From positions 1,426,001 through 1,490,000 of the forward strand of contig CM057063.1 in assembly GCA_029945375.1 (NCBI GenBank): a stretch of 64,000 bases of DNA, in the 5' to 3' direction. This stretch comes from Agaricus subrufescens (taxonomy: Eukaryota; Basidiomycota; Agaricomycetes; Agaricales; Agaricaceae). The notes beneath the pieces were generated by a model that saw only the letters and a list, made by a program, of their open reading frames with translations, was not told where the DNA came from and did no database searches. The translations under genes were made by a program, and so were the position numbers. Below, piece by piece: positions 33,964 through 45,229 of this stretch; position 1 is the first letter of the stretch; each line of letters opens with the position of its first letter.

Positions 33964-35607
33964 CTACAACTCATCATGCCTATCAAACTCATGGAAAGCC
34001 TCCATTAGTCCTACAAAAGCCAGAGACATCAGAAAGGGCTGAGTAAATGGTGAGGTGAGTATCCACTCACTTCTACGCAGTTGTGGTGATATCTCTGTAG
34101 GAAGCACCACGTTATACTCTATAAACAAATCCCCGCGCGTTGACCGTTCAAACTCTGGCATACCCTCACCCTTGATAGTTTGGACGAAACCTGCGCAAAC
34201 CGTTAATAGGCTATCCTGAAAGATAAGCACCGCTTGGACCCGTACCTGGCTGGGTGACACCTTGCCTGGAAAGTTTGACAATATGTCTGTCTAGATGGGT
34301 CAAATTTCTCTCAAAGCCCAGCAGCGCCTGAACACGACAATTAGACCATCTGATACGATAGAGTACGAAAAAGGCTTATACCTCCTCGATACCGATTGTC
34401 TCCCTCCAGTATAAACTGGTCTCCTTTCTCCGCCAGCTACCAGCATCTTTCTTGCTCCTGACACGGATGACGATATCTCCAGCCTCCCAATCTGGGCTCT
34501 CGTCGGCTTCGCCTTCAAAAACGACTTCATGGCCCTCAGACATGCCCGGTGTGATTTCAAGGTGGAGTTCTTGGGTATGTTCGACGACCTTTTCGCCACC
34601 ACAGAGGGGACATGCGCGCTTGACAATCTTTCCTCGTCCGTTGCATTCATTGCATGTCACCTGGGATTGGGCATACATTCCTGGGAAGACCTGAGAATAG
34701 AAAAGTGTAAGCAGCGGATCGACGATACATAGGTCGAGGATACAAACTTGTTGCTTCACTAATTTGACACCATGGCCGCTACAACCAGGACATGTGTGAA
34801 TATCACTGTCTGAAGCCGCTCCAGTACCTCGGCAGTGATCACAGAGGATCCGCTTCCGTACTTGAAACTGTTGAGTTGGTGAACAAGGGGGAAATACAAG
34901 GCACAGATAGTGAACATACATCAATTTCGGCACCTCCATACCTAGCGGCCATTGAGCAATGAATAGAAAGGATATATTTAAATGATACATACATATCGGC
35001 CAACGGTACTTCAAATTCTGTGACAGATGTGGGCCCTTTACGGCTTTGTTCCGTTCTATCTGATAGAGATGAGGACAAGTTTGGAGATGTAGTGGGAACT
35101 GGACGCACAACCACCGCCAAAAAAGTTTGCAAACATATCAAAGGGATTTGTAGTCTGCTGTCCACCTTCATGAGCCTTCAAACCTTCTTCACCATATCGG
35201 TCATATATTTGGCGTTTCTACTAGATGATGAGAAACGGGGTGGTGGAAGAAATCAGACATACACACTTCTGCATTAGAAAGAACCTCGTATGCTGGAAAG
35301 CGATGTTGGAAGGCTGAACCAAAACCTGAGGTAATTCAGAGCCGCACCATGGGCAATCTCGACAAACTTGGCCTCCGCATCGGGATCCTTGTTTTTATCT
35401 GGGTGGAACTTTTTGCTGAGCTTCTTGTACGCGTACCGAATGTCTTTGTCGGAAGCGGATTTATGGACTGACCGTAGCCGGAAAAAGTCATTAGTGGTTG
35501 GGATCATTCCGCTCGACGGATGACGCACCTCCGAGAGTTTTGTAAAAGTCCGCGGCGGCGACGAGGGTGAGGAGGGTGAGAAGAGCAAAGAGAGGGAGCC
35601 TGAACAT
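33964..35607 (-). CDS. ER-luminal DnaJ/Hsp40 co-chaperone (Scj1/ERdj3-like) with HDEL
   Basis: Start MFRLPLFALLTLLTLVAAADFYKTLG is a signal peptide running straight into the J domain ([46 protein letters not shown], with the essential HPD). A Gly-poor linker (NPFDMFANFFGG) follows. The zinc-finger region has four CxxCxGxG-type repeats: CDHCRGTG, CPGCSGHG, CNECNGRG, CPLCGGEK. The substrate-binding C-terminal domains include ELHLEITPGMSEGHEVVFEGEADESPD. The last exon ends EFDRHDEL, a canonical ER-retrieval signal. It stimulates the Kar2/BiP ATPase in ER folding and ERAD. Seven or so exons; the intron just before the last exon is gtgagt..tgtag. Divergent, with 160 bp between starts, from the probable mitochondrial gene. 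Confidence 0.93.
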
Positions 35608-35767
35608 GGGGAAGGAGAGACGGAAAGGAAAGTGAGAGCGCAGAGATATTAGAGCAGCCGCGACGCAGTCCCATGGTACGTGTCATGACACACCGTGTTT
35701 GGCCGCGGGGGTGCTGCCAAACAATGCCGTCCAGTTCTCCCGGGGGGGCTGGCCAACCAGCGGGGAG

Positions 35768-37426
35768 ATGTTATGCACCACCAAGCGCCTCGTCAACGCG
35801 TCGTGGCGCAGAGCGTACTCGGCCCAGTCTTCGCTGCCACACCCCTATGTCTTCCACAACCTTAGAGGTACCCTCCCCGCTTCTCCCGCCTCTTGCGCGC
35901 TCACGCTTCGGCCTAGCCTTCCCCTTCACTGTGTCCCCGGAGGCCGCTCAGAGTCTCCTTTCGCCCTTCGCTTCTGGTCTCCTAAGGAAGAATATCTTTC
36001 AGTCCATGCTTTGCTGGCTTTTCCCGAATGCTGGCTTCTCACCTATCAGGCCCGTTCGTTTACAGCCCGTGTACTTTCCTGGCTGGATCCTCGATGTTGA
36101 GCTTCAAGGACAAGTTACGATCAAAGGCCATGATGTGCGTCTTTAACCCGAGCGGTCTTCATGCCCCTAACATGTCCTTGCGTCCTAAAGCGGCAGGCGT
36201 CTGCCCAGATAACCCACGCGTACGCCCTTTCATTGTCTACCCCCAATCCTCAGTAACTAATTCTTTCATTGCGTAGTTATATCCCAGGTATTCAAGCAAT
36301 CCCGCTTGCTATAGGGACGCGCTCATTTTTACTCTAGGCTCGGACTACAAGGTCCTCTCATCAGCTACGCTCGCACCATATAACCTTCGTGAGACGGAAA
36401 CCGTTCCTTTCACTGAAGACTTACTACGGCAACATGACCTTGATATCGCGTGCATACCGTACAACATATCCCCGTTCTCCATCCTCGACATTGCCGGTCA
36501 TCTCTCACATGCGGAAGCGGCGATCGCACCAGGCTTTCGCCTCGATCCATCGACACTGAAAGCAAACCTCGTTCGTACTTCATACTTACATGCCTGACAA
36601 TACTTAACCACATTCTTAGTTTGCTGCCTACCCCGTCTTAATACCGCTTTATCTTGCCCAATACGAAGACGAAACACAGTCGGGCAAAAAGTTACTCACC
36701 GTATTCATCGAAGCTTCCGAGTCTCTGGTATATCTTCTTCTTGCATATCTAACAGTCCGGTTTGACCTTTCGACCTAGCCTGCAGTTTGGTCAGAACCTT
36801 TAACCGAAGAGTACGAAATAGTAGAACGTGTATCCGATGCTATCCGGTCTTCCTTCAACGTACCTAAACAATCCAATCATGCCGTCGTGAACATGGGCTA
36901 CCCTAAGCGTTTTGTAGACGAAGAAGTAGGATTCTCTCTCGCCCCCCACAAAACCCTTGGTCAATCCCTCGGAGGCTATCTCGAAAAGGCCATCAACCTA
37001 CCTGGCGCTGCTACCACCCTGGCTGCAGCCAGTGCCCATGACCTTGACAACTTGGTTAATGATCGAAGAATTCGGGCCTTTACACCAGAAGAGTATAATC
37101 CGGTTTCCGAGTGGCTAAAATTGGGCTCTGAGATGGCGATGATTCAGCGAATGCACGAGGTACGACAATACCAACAAAAAAAATTATGTATCTGATATTC
37201 AAATTCCTCACTTCACTTTTGGCAGGCATTATCAAAGACGCGCGACGCGGGGAATGCTTTAGCCAAAGATTCTCAAGTCAAACAAGCGAACCAACCATTC
37301 CTCGATAAATCGATTGATTCACTTCTCGAGAGATTCAACTCTCTTCAAACTGATCGGCTAAAAATCAAGCCGCATTGGGCGAAAACTCAGGAGGAACTGG
37401 ATCAGAATGGGAAGCCTCCAGGATGA
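35768..37426 (+). CDS. Unrecognised conserved protein, probable mitochondrial targeting
   Basis: Start MLCTTKRLVNASWRRAYSAQ is Arg/Ser-rich without acidic residues, a likely mitochondrial presequence. Exons join as LPHPYVFHNLRAFPFTVSPEAAQSLL, RLQPVYFPGWILDVELQGQV, AYIPGSDYKVLSSATLAPYN, TVPFTEDLLRQHDLDIACIPYNISPFSILDIA, FAAYPVLIPLYLAQYEDE and LLTVFIEASES, and the longest exon carries VVNMGYPKRFVDEEVGFSLAPHK. It ends QEELDQNGKPPG at 37424-37426. Introns are gtaccc..cctag, gtgcgt..taaag, gtacgc..cgtag, gtattc..tctag, and others. The PVYFPGW and CIPYNISPFS blocks look strongly conserved, and I believe relatives exist in other fungi, but I cannot name the family. No transmembrane segment is convincing. 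Confidence 0.7.
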
Positions 37427-37713
37427 CATCGGGAAATTGGAACCCAGTATAGACAACAAACTGGAAACACACATTTTGTAGTCTCCTATTCATCAGGTAT
37501 CTGTACCGAATGACATGCATTAATCAGAAAGCATGGTGCTAATTGCGTTGCATCCCCTTGGATCTGAGATTTACGTTCAAGTTCGAAACTACAAACCTTT
37601 GAATCTTGCTGATAACTTTACGTGCAGCATATGTTCCGGGTTGACCGGCAACGGGGCCCGCTCCTCATGATTTCTTCAAATCTTTATCCTCCGTTTCTTG
37701 TTCTCAGGCTCAT

Positions 37714-38806
37714 GATGGTTATGGCTCCACAAGCACCCTCATCACTTGGTGCTAACGGCTAGATTGCCAAGCAAGGTTATTGATCTCTTGTTGAATACAG
37801 GTTATGCTGTCAAGGGCGTCATACACGTTAGATGAAACGGAGGATTTGAACAATTTCCTGTTGTCAGCAGGGAGCTGACTTGATGACGAGGAACTCATCT
37901 CCGTAAGTAACACTTCCAATTTCCGCCGTGATAGCTCCAAGCTTGGCGAGGGAGAATCTAGGAAGGAACATTCGATGACGCCGTGAAAGATGGTAATCAG
38001 CATTATCAGTATGGCTTCCCATGATATTGCTCATGCCGATAATTAAGCCTCGCAAGAATTGATCGTATCTGGTGTTCCGAGCTCTCGCACAATCCGAGAT
38101 ATGGGTACATGTTTCTATCTCTTCTTTACCCCTATCATCAATGCAACTGAAGCATAATAGTAACGAAGTGAACCGGGTCGTCTTGATTATTATTACATCA
38201 ACAAGAATAGTCATTGTTGCCCGAGAGCTGCGGATCCTGCATCACATCATAGATGTCCGAAATTCGAAGAATTTGACCAAAAAAAGGTCACGGAGGTGAA
38301 CTTTTGCGAGCTGGATTAGGGCTGAAACAGTAAACTTGTCCTGGGACAGTGCTAACATTAGAACGCCTAGATCTGTCAATTATGTTTCCTAAAAATTGTT
38401 GGGTCGGAAGTTTCGAGATGTGGTTTTTAGCTCATGTTCTTGGACTGTCAAAACTTTGATGTTGGTGGCGGAAGGATTGATTATCTATCTGTAAAGTGAG
38501 TATCATTTGTCTTGCGCCGATGAAAGTTGCTCCTGTGATGCCCAATTTTTAGGTCCCACTTTGTTCGGCAAGACTTTGTAGTACTTGTCTTCTCGGCATG
38601 GAGGGTCTTACGAATCGATTGATAGTTCTTTTCCCAACATAGTCGATATTGCATCTATCCCCTTTAAAGAGTAAATGTTTTCCCATATCAGAAGGAATTC
38701 AGTTGTGATATACCTAAAGGGTATCCAAGCGACATCAAAAGAATAATTACAATCTCGATTATGGTAATGAAAGATATTCTCGATGATTACGCTGCGAAAG
38801 GATGGT
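37714..38806 (+). pseudogene. Decayed copy of the tandem reductase gene
   Basis: Aligned by eye to copies A-D downstream. Around 37714-37810 the text atggctcc..tcacttggtgctaacgg..gttattgatctcttgttgaatacagg corresponds to the start, Rossmann loop and INLLLNAGY. Around 38400-38500 ttgggtcgg..ttcgagatgtgg..ggtggcggaaggattgattat corresponds to WVDVRDLG..GGERLI. At 38640 gtcgatattgcatc equals VDIAS, and 38770-38806 aaagatattctcgatgattacgctgcgaaaggatgg equals KDILDDYAAKGW. Frames are broken, internal exons are missing and the normal stop is changed to tgg. It is the oldest-looking member of the array. Confidence 0.72.
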
Positions 38807-39828
38807 GGTACTGGTGTAGCTAGAGACGATCTGGTATTATTCAGATAGTTGCCGGCCTACGGTATGCTATTGGAATTTCTGGAGTCTGAATATACTTACA
38901 AGGTAACGGATCAACGTCCGATGGGCGATCGGGCCCGCAAGTCAAATTTGACTATATCTGTAGCTGACTCGTGCAAGCTCTTGTGTGCTATGCCGAACGC
39001 GCGTACGTTGTACCTTCCTTGAACCCTTAGCGGCGGCAGCTATTCGTCACTTCGGCCAGGCTTCGGTCCACAAATCAACACCGACCACTCTCTCGCTTCC
39101 TGGGATAGAAATTGGTATTCCGGTAAGTTTTCCGTTTGTTGTTGTTGCTGGACCTTGATCATTTGAATGGTACATCAGAAATAGTCGCATGAATAGACGA
39201 CGGGAGTCTGATACTCCCGAATACAAGTCACGACGTCCCGACTCTCCGAATCTCCAGTGCTTCTGTTGCTCTGCTGAGACACTTACTTCCTTTTCTGTTC
39301 TTATTAGGCCTGCCTCGTGGCGGGTTGACCTGACATCTGATTGGACTCCGAGGATGTGAGTATCCTAATAAGGCGTATTGGACGACACGAACTGCAAGAA
39401 TAAATATTGACCGATTGACTGGTGACCAGCTGTAATCTATTCCATGAGGAAATGAAAAACTATACAGGTGGTGATGGTTACTGATTTACCGTGATAGAAT
39501 GGTCAACTCCTCCTGGCTCCCGGCGGTGTATCGCTGTCCAAAAGTATGTCCTCAGTCGCAAACGTTTGTCTTCCGAGAGTGTAAAAACACTGAAAGGGGA
39601 ATACGACATGCCGATAACTTAACCGACAATGACGCAAGTTGCTATAATAACGATCATACGGTACTTAAATACTTCAAGGAATTCAGGGAATACGGTATAC
39701 CGATAACTCCACCGACAAGAACGCAAGTTACTATCATAAGAAGCATACGGTGAGTATTTAAGGTCACTTCACATAACTGGATGATATTCCTCTTTTTTTC
39801 CAACCATCCCCTCTAGAGATAACTTCAG
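38807..39828. other. Array spacer upstream of copy A
   Basis: No gene. Near 39157 it carries gaccttgatcatttgaatggtacatcag, the same marker found in the later spacers (gatcattt.aatgatacatcacag near 41949 and 44656, shorter near 47890). Between 39597 and 39765 an imperfect direct duplication of about 75 bp repeats the promoter-proximal motif (see next entry). Confidence 0.55.
39597..39765 (+). repeat. Imperfect direct duplication of a promoter-proximal segment
   Basis: Two units of about 75 bp, beginning gggaatacg..ccgataact and continuing accgaca..gacgcaagtt/acgcaagtta..atcata, lie side by side. Each resembles the single segment before copies B, C and D (gggaca..ccg.tgactc..ctgacaagga.gaaaga). 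The second unit ends in a tatttaagg box about 70 bp before the copy A start. The duplication may alter expression of copy A; this is inference. Confidence 0.5.
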
Positions 39829-41351
39829 ATGGGCATAATCGCGGCACCTTCAAAAGTTCTTGTCACTGGCGCAAATGGATACATTGCCATGTGGATTATT
39901 AACCTGCTGCTAAATGCAGGGTTCTCCGTCAGAGGATCTGTCCGCAAATTAGAGAAGTCGAAAGACTTGGCGTCAAGGTTCTCAAATTTTGTTGAGACTG
40001 GGAAGCTAGAATTTGTTGTAGTCGAGGACATGACAGTTGTAAGTGTTCTCTCGGGTACTATGAAGTCTGAGTAATCTGATCGTCGTACGATTTGCACTTG
40101 GGATAGGACGGAGCTTTTGATGATGCAGTCAAGGATGTGGACGGTATTATTCATACTGCCTCACCTGTCACGATCAAGGTAGAACTTCCTGAGGACTTGA
40201 TTAAACCTGCTGTAGCTGGCGCACTTGGCGTGCTCAAGAGTTCTCTAAAATTTGGGTATGTAGAGTTTCTCCTCTGTTGTGTTCGTTGTTACCACTGACG
40301 ACAATAACTTTTTCTTTCCTTCAGGAATAAATTAAAACGAATCATAATGACATCGACTACAGGCACTATTTTTGCTCCCGTAACTCAACCAACGGTTCGG
40401 GATGAAACGAATTGGAATGATACAGCCGTCGAAGAAGTAGAGAGGTTGGGTAAGGATGCAACTCCGATTTACAAGTATATGACTTCGAAGGTGCGCGCTG
40501 AACGAGGTCGGTGTCTTTTCACTTCATCCCTCGATCTGTATGAAAAACTGAAACTGTTCTCGCCTACAGCATTTTGGGAATTCTATGAGGCACATAAAAA
40601 TGACGTCCCATGGGATGTAGCTGTGATTCATCCGCCTATTGTACGTTACTCTCTTGCTCTTTCATCCCTCCAAAGAATTCAACTTTGAATCCATATAACT
40701 AGGTTTTGGGTGTATGTCACTTTTAAAATGATACATCATGAGAAAAACTGAATAATGTGTTGCATTCTAGCCCGCTCTCAACAATTTCAAGACACCTTCT
40801 GACCTAACTGAAAGCACAAACCTGTGGTGGAGCACTATTATCGCAACTCCTCCGACCCCAGCATCCGCCGGCTTTGCCAGCAACTGGGTCGACGTAAGAG
40901 ATCTTAGTCGCGCTCATATACTTGCTCTACAGGCACCTAGTGCTGGAGGTGAAAGAATGATCGTTTCTGCTGGTCAGCATCTGCACCTTCTTTATCTACC
41001 TATATATCTTAATGACCCTCTCGCAATTATCGTCAGGTCCCTTTATGTGGCAAGACTGGTGTATGTTGCAATTCTTGTATTATTGTTATATTGTATACCG
41101 TCGCTCACGTCTTCGATCACTCAGTTGATATTGCAGCAACACATCGTTCTCCTCTCAGGTCACACGAGTTCCCTCACCACAAGGAGTTCGGCGGTTACCT
41201 GCCTAAAGGATGTCCCGAAATCGAGAGAAAACGCCTTCTGGTCTACAACACTGCCAAAGCACAAAAGATACTCGGACCGGAACTCACATATAGGACGAAG
41301 GAAGAAACTACGAGGGGTATCCTCGAGGACTATGCCGCAAGGGGATGGTAG
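39829..41351 (+). CDS. NAD(P)-dependent extended SDR reductase, array copy A (GRE2/DFR-like)
   Basis: Start MGIIAAPSKVLVTGANGYIA: a Rossmann T-G-x-x-G-x-x-A loop as in dihydroflavonol/cinnamoyl-CoA/GRE2-type reductases. Then comes IINLLLNAGFSVRGSVRKLEK, DGIIHTASPVTIK, the catalytic Ser/Thr region IMTSTTGTIFAPV, the active-site YMTSK (Y-x-x-x-K), AFWEFYEAHKNDVPWDVAVI, VLGPALNNFKTPSD, WVDVRDLSRAHILAL, GGERMIVSAG, and the C-terminal LEDYAARGW with stop at 41351. Eight exons, including a three-codon microexon (VLG near 40703) before PALNN. All introns have GT..AG ends. Such enzymes reduce aldehydes/ketones or flavonoid-like substrates with NADPH; the substrate is unknown. Reads as intact. Confidence 0.88.
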
Positions 41352-42516
41352 TGAAGGTCCCATAATTTATACAGCTGAGCTTCGAGCCTAGAGTTCTAAT
41401 TTAATCACACATACTAAGCGCCTTAGATCCTTTCATGGAAAACTCAGGCCTGGTAGATCTTTTGACTTCCAGTCTATTTGTAGAGGCTGACTTTCGCTAA
41501 CGATAAGTTATGACTGCTACGTCTAGGCGCGCAGATGTAATAGCTCACGTGCAGTACTGTCTATACGAACTTCATTGGAATCGAACACATATGCAATCTC
41601 GAATAAGCACTTTGGGGCCCACTAGTAATGCTTATTCCGAGGGTAACACATGTGATTCCACGAAGTGATCGAGTCCGCAAACAGATGACTGTGCCTGTCG
41701 CAGACAGTAAATTGGACGCGTATAAGAAGGAACACACGAGGACCAAGTACTACCTGATTGAATCTCTGGGAGGTTCGACCGTGTGTGTGCGCGTGTTTGA
41801 GCAGGCTCGGGTTTTCATTATCACCTTTACTACGACCACCATCACAACTAGTACCACATCGGCTGCGACTGCGTTGTATTTTGCTATACTTTCTTTCCAC
41901 ACAGAAGCGAGAACGACTCCACAGGTGATAGAGCGGAGGCCCAGTCTTGATCATTTCAATGATACATCACAGTATGTTCACAGTATGTTGCTACGTTAAT
42001 AAGCGGCGTAATGCCGATACTTACAAACAATAGTGACGATATCCGTCTGCAATGGTCAGCTCACTGGAGTGTCCAATTCTTCAATTGATCTACCCTGGCG
42101 CAAACTTTTTTCGGACCTGCCTAGTTTCAGAGAATCTGGCGTCCGATTCCAGGCGAGAAACACCCGAACACTCCGCATTGGAAGACGTGGCTCAACATCA
42201 ACTAGCAGTAAACAACAGGACGAGGACGGCCTACACTGAAGTCAGGTTGCATGTGTCGAGGGATATCGATTAATATCTTGATATAATGGCATCGATACCC
42301 AGCACGTATTGACTCTTACAGGTATGACTTAATCATAGGCATATGGCTTCTGAGTGTCTGAATGCTGAGCGGGGACAGGGCGCCGGTGACCCGACAGACA
42401 GGAACGAAAGATATAATCATGAATGACATACGCTGATGCAACTGGCGATATTCAATGTGGCTTCTCAGAAGCAGAAATTCCTCGTCTTCTTCCATATTTC
42501 TTGACTACAACTTCTA
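41352..42516. other. Array spacer A-B
   Basis: 1.17 kb, related along most of its length to spacers B-C and C-D. An open frame at 41628-41999 occupies the same position as frames in the other spacers (discussed in findings), but it has no start context or domain that I can support as a gene. The usual promoter tatttaa box is altered to tattcaa before copy B. Confidence 0.5.
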
Positions 42517-44009
42517 ATGGGCGTAATCGCGGCACCCTCGAAAATACTCGTCACGGGCGCAAATGGATATGTTGCTATGTGGATTATCAGTCTGCTATTG
42601 AATGCAGGTTACTCTGTCAGAGGTACTATTCGCAAACTGGAGAAATCGAAAGACCTGGCGACAAGGTTCTCAAAATTCGCTGAAACTGGGAAACTGGAAT
42701 TTACTGTAATTGAGGATATAACCATTGTAAGCATCATCCCAGGTATCGAGGCCAGGTCATCCGATCTTCATTTCTCCTTTCGAACAGGACGGAGCTTTTG
42801 ACGACGCCGTCAAGGATGTGGACGGTATCATCCATACAGCTTCACCCATTACAATTAAAGTGGACCTTCCTGAGGAGGTAATCAAGCCCGCTGTCGCTGG
42901 AATACATGGCGTTCTCAAAAGTTCTTTGCAGTTTGGGTATACGAAACTTCTTTTCCCTTAAGTTCTTCGTAGCCATTGACGACAATAATTCCATCCACAG
43001 GAATAGATTGAATCGAATCATCTTTACGTCCGCCACGGCCACAATCTTTGCTCCTGTGACTGAACCAACAGTCCGAGATGAAACTGACTGGAATAATTTC
43101 GCAGTTGAAGTAGTGGAAAAGTTGGGTAGAGAAGCAAGGCCAATGTCGAAGTATATGACTTCGAAGGTCCTTGCCGAATGAGGTCTGTACCTTTATCGAT
43201 CACTTGATTTAAATATTAAAGCGAAAGGTATCCACATTTCCAGCGTTCTGGGAATTCTTTGAGACACACAAGAAAGACATCCAATGGGATTGTAGTGTTA
43301 TCATTCCTCCCTATATACGTTACTCTCTTACTCTTTCGCTCGTCTCAACAATTTGATTTTGAACCCACATAATTAGATCTTTGGTGTATGTCACTTTCAA
43401 AAAGATATCTCATAAGGGAAGCTGAATGATTTGATGATTTCTAGCCCGCTCTCAACAGCTTTAAGACACCCTCTGAGCAAAATGAAAGCACCAGAATATG
43501 GTGGGATAATGTTATCGTCAATCCTGCGACCCCAGAATCTGCTAGCTTTTCCGCCAATTGGGTTGATGTGAGAGATCTTGGTCACGCATTTATCCTCGCT
43601 CTACAAAAGCCTGATGCCGGAGGCGAAAGATTAATCATTTCTGCCGGTCTGTGTTCACATGTTTTCTAACTACTTATACATCTTGGTGACACTCGTGATT
43701 ATTGCTAGGTACATACACGTGGCAAGATTGGAGTAAGTTGTATCATCCATATATTGTGGACAATCACTGACGTTTCATTCAGTTGATGTCGCATCAACAC
43801 ACCGTTCTCCCCTCAGGACACACGAATTTTCCCATCACAAAGGACTCGGTGATTACCTACCAAAAGGATGTCCAGAGATCGAGGGAAAGTATCTTTTGGT
43901 CTACAGTAACGCCAAAGCACATAGAAGACTCGGACCTGAACTCAGATAAAGGACGATGGAAGATACTACGAAAGATATCCTTGATGATTATGCCACAAGA
44001 GGATGGTAG
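42517..44009 (+). pseudogene. SDR reductase array copy B, inactivated
   Basis: The reading follows copies A, C and D: MGVIAAPSKILVTGANGYVA, ISLLLNAGYSVRGTIR, DGIIHTASPITIK, IIFTSATATIFAPV, YMTSKVLAE, then later WVDVRDLGHAFILAL, GGERLIISAG and DDYATRGW. Three independent lesions are visible against the siblings. A TGA at 43179-43181 replaces AGA right after VLAE. A TAA at 43947-43949 replaces TAT in LRYRT. The GT donor after PPY is changed to AT at 43315-43316. The rest of the frame is well preserved, so inactivation is recent. A truncated protein of about 180 residues containing the Rossmann part and YxxxK could still be made. Confidence 0.85.
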
Positions 44010-45229
44010 TAAGTTTTCTATAATCATTTGGCCTTGTGATCTTAGATAAATCGTCTATACTTAGTGCACTGGGTCTTTTCAAGGAAGGCTCGGGCTCAGA
44101 TTAATGTGTGAATCATTTGGCCTCCGAACTATTTATGGACATCGATGATAAGTCATGATTGGTCCGTCTGTGTGCGCAGATGCAATGACTCATGTGTAGT
44201 GCTACTCATACAGGTTTCATTAGAGTCGAACGACAGGTCCTTTCGGATCAGTATTTTGTGGGTACACCGGTAATGCTTATCGAAAGGTAATATACGTGGA
44301 TCCAAAAGACACTGAAGCCAGCAAAACGGTTACTGTGTCTGTCGTAAACCTTTGCGAGGCCGCAGACGATAAGCTGAATGGGGATTTAAAAGAATACACG
44401 AGGACTGTACACGGTCTGATCGAATATCTGAGAAGTGCGACCAGGGTGCGACTATGTGTGCGCGTGATTGGGCGAACTAAGTTTAGATCACTACCCTCAA
44501 TCCCACCACCACCACCACCACCACCTGTGACTGCGTTGTGTTCCTCTCCAACAAATAATAACTTCATTTACAGCCACTCCGGAAACCTACTTCTTTTCAC
44601 ACAGAGGAAAGGATGAGTCTGCAGGCGATACTAGGGCGGGGACCCAGCCTGGATCATTTCGATGATGCATCACAGTATGTTACCACATTGATAAACGGTG
44701 TCATGTCATACTTACAAATAACAGTGATGATGTTTGCCCGAAATGCTTGGCTCTCTGGAGTGTCTAATTGTTCTAGTAATCTGCCATGGCACAAACTCTT
44801 TTTAGACCTCCCTAGCTTCAGAGAAAGTGGTGTTCAATCACAAGCAAGAAACACGCGAATACGCCGCATTAAAAAACGTGGCTCAACATGAACCAGCAGT
44901 AGACGACGGCATGAGTAAGCCGGCCTACACTGAAACGAAGTCAGGTCGCATGTGTCGAGGGATATTGGTCAGTATCTTGATAGAATGGTCATTGATTCCC
45001 CAAATGTACTGACTCTGACAGGTATGAATAAACCAGAAGCATATGACCCTCGGGTGTCTGAATCCTGAAAAGGGACAGTGTGCCGATGACTCAACTGACA
45101 AGGATGAAAGATACGATCATAAATTCATACGCTGATGCGGCCGCTGGCGATATTTGATGTTTATTTAATGTTGTTCCTCAGAAGTAGAAATCTCTCGTCC
45201 TCTTCCATCCTTCCTAGTCATAACCCCCA
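44010..45229. other. Array spacer B-C
   Basis: 1.22 kb, colinear with the other spacers. Contains a trinucleotide run (cca/acc) at about 44503-44524 and the gatcatttcgatgatgcatcacag marker near 44656. The open frame at 44296-44616 is positionally equivalent to the one in spacer A-B. No gene is supported. Confidence 0.5.

Noticed and set aside
44503..44524. Trinucleotide run as a CRISPR-like or functional repeat
   Set aside because: It is a simple (cca)n microsatellite in an array spacer.
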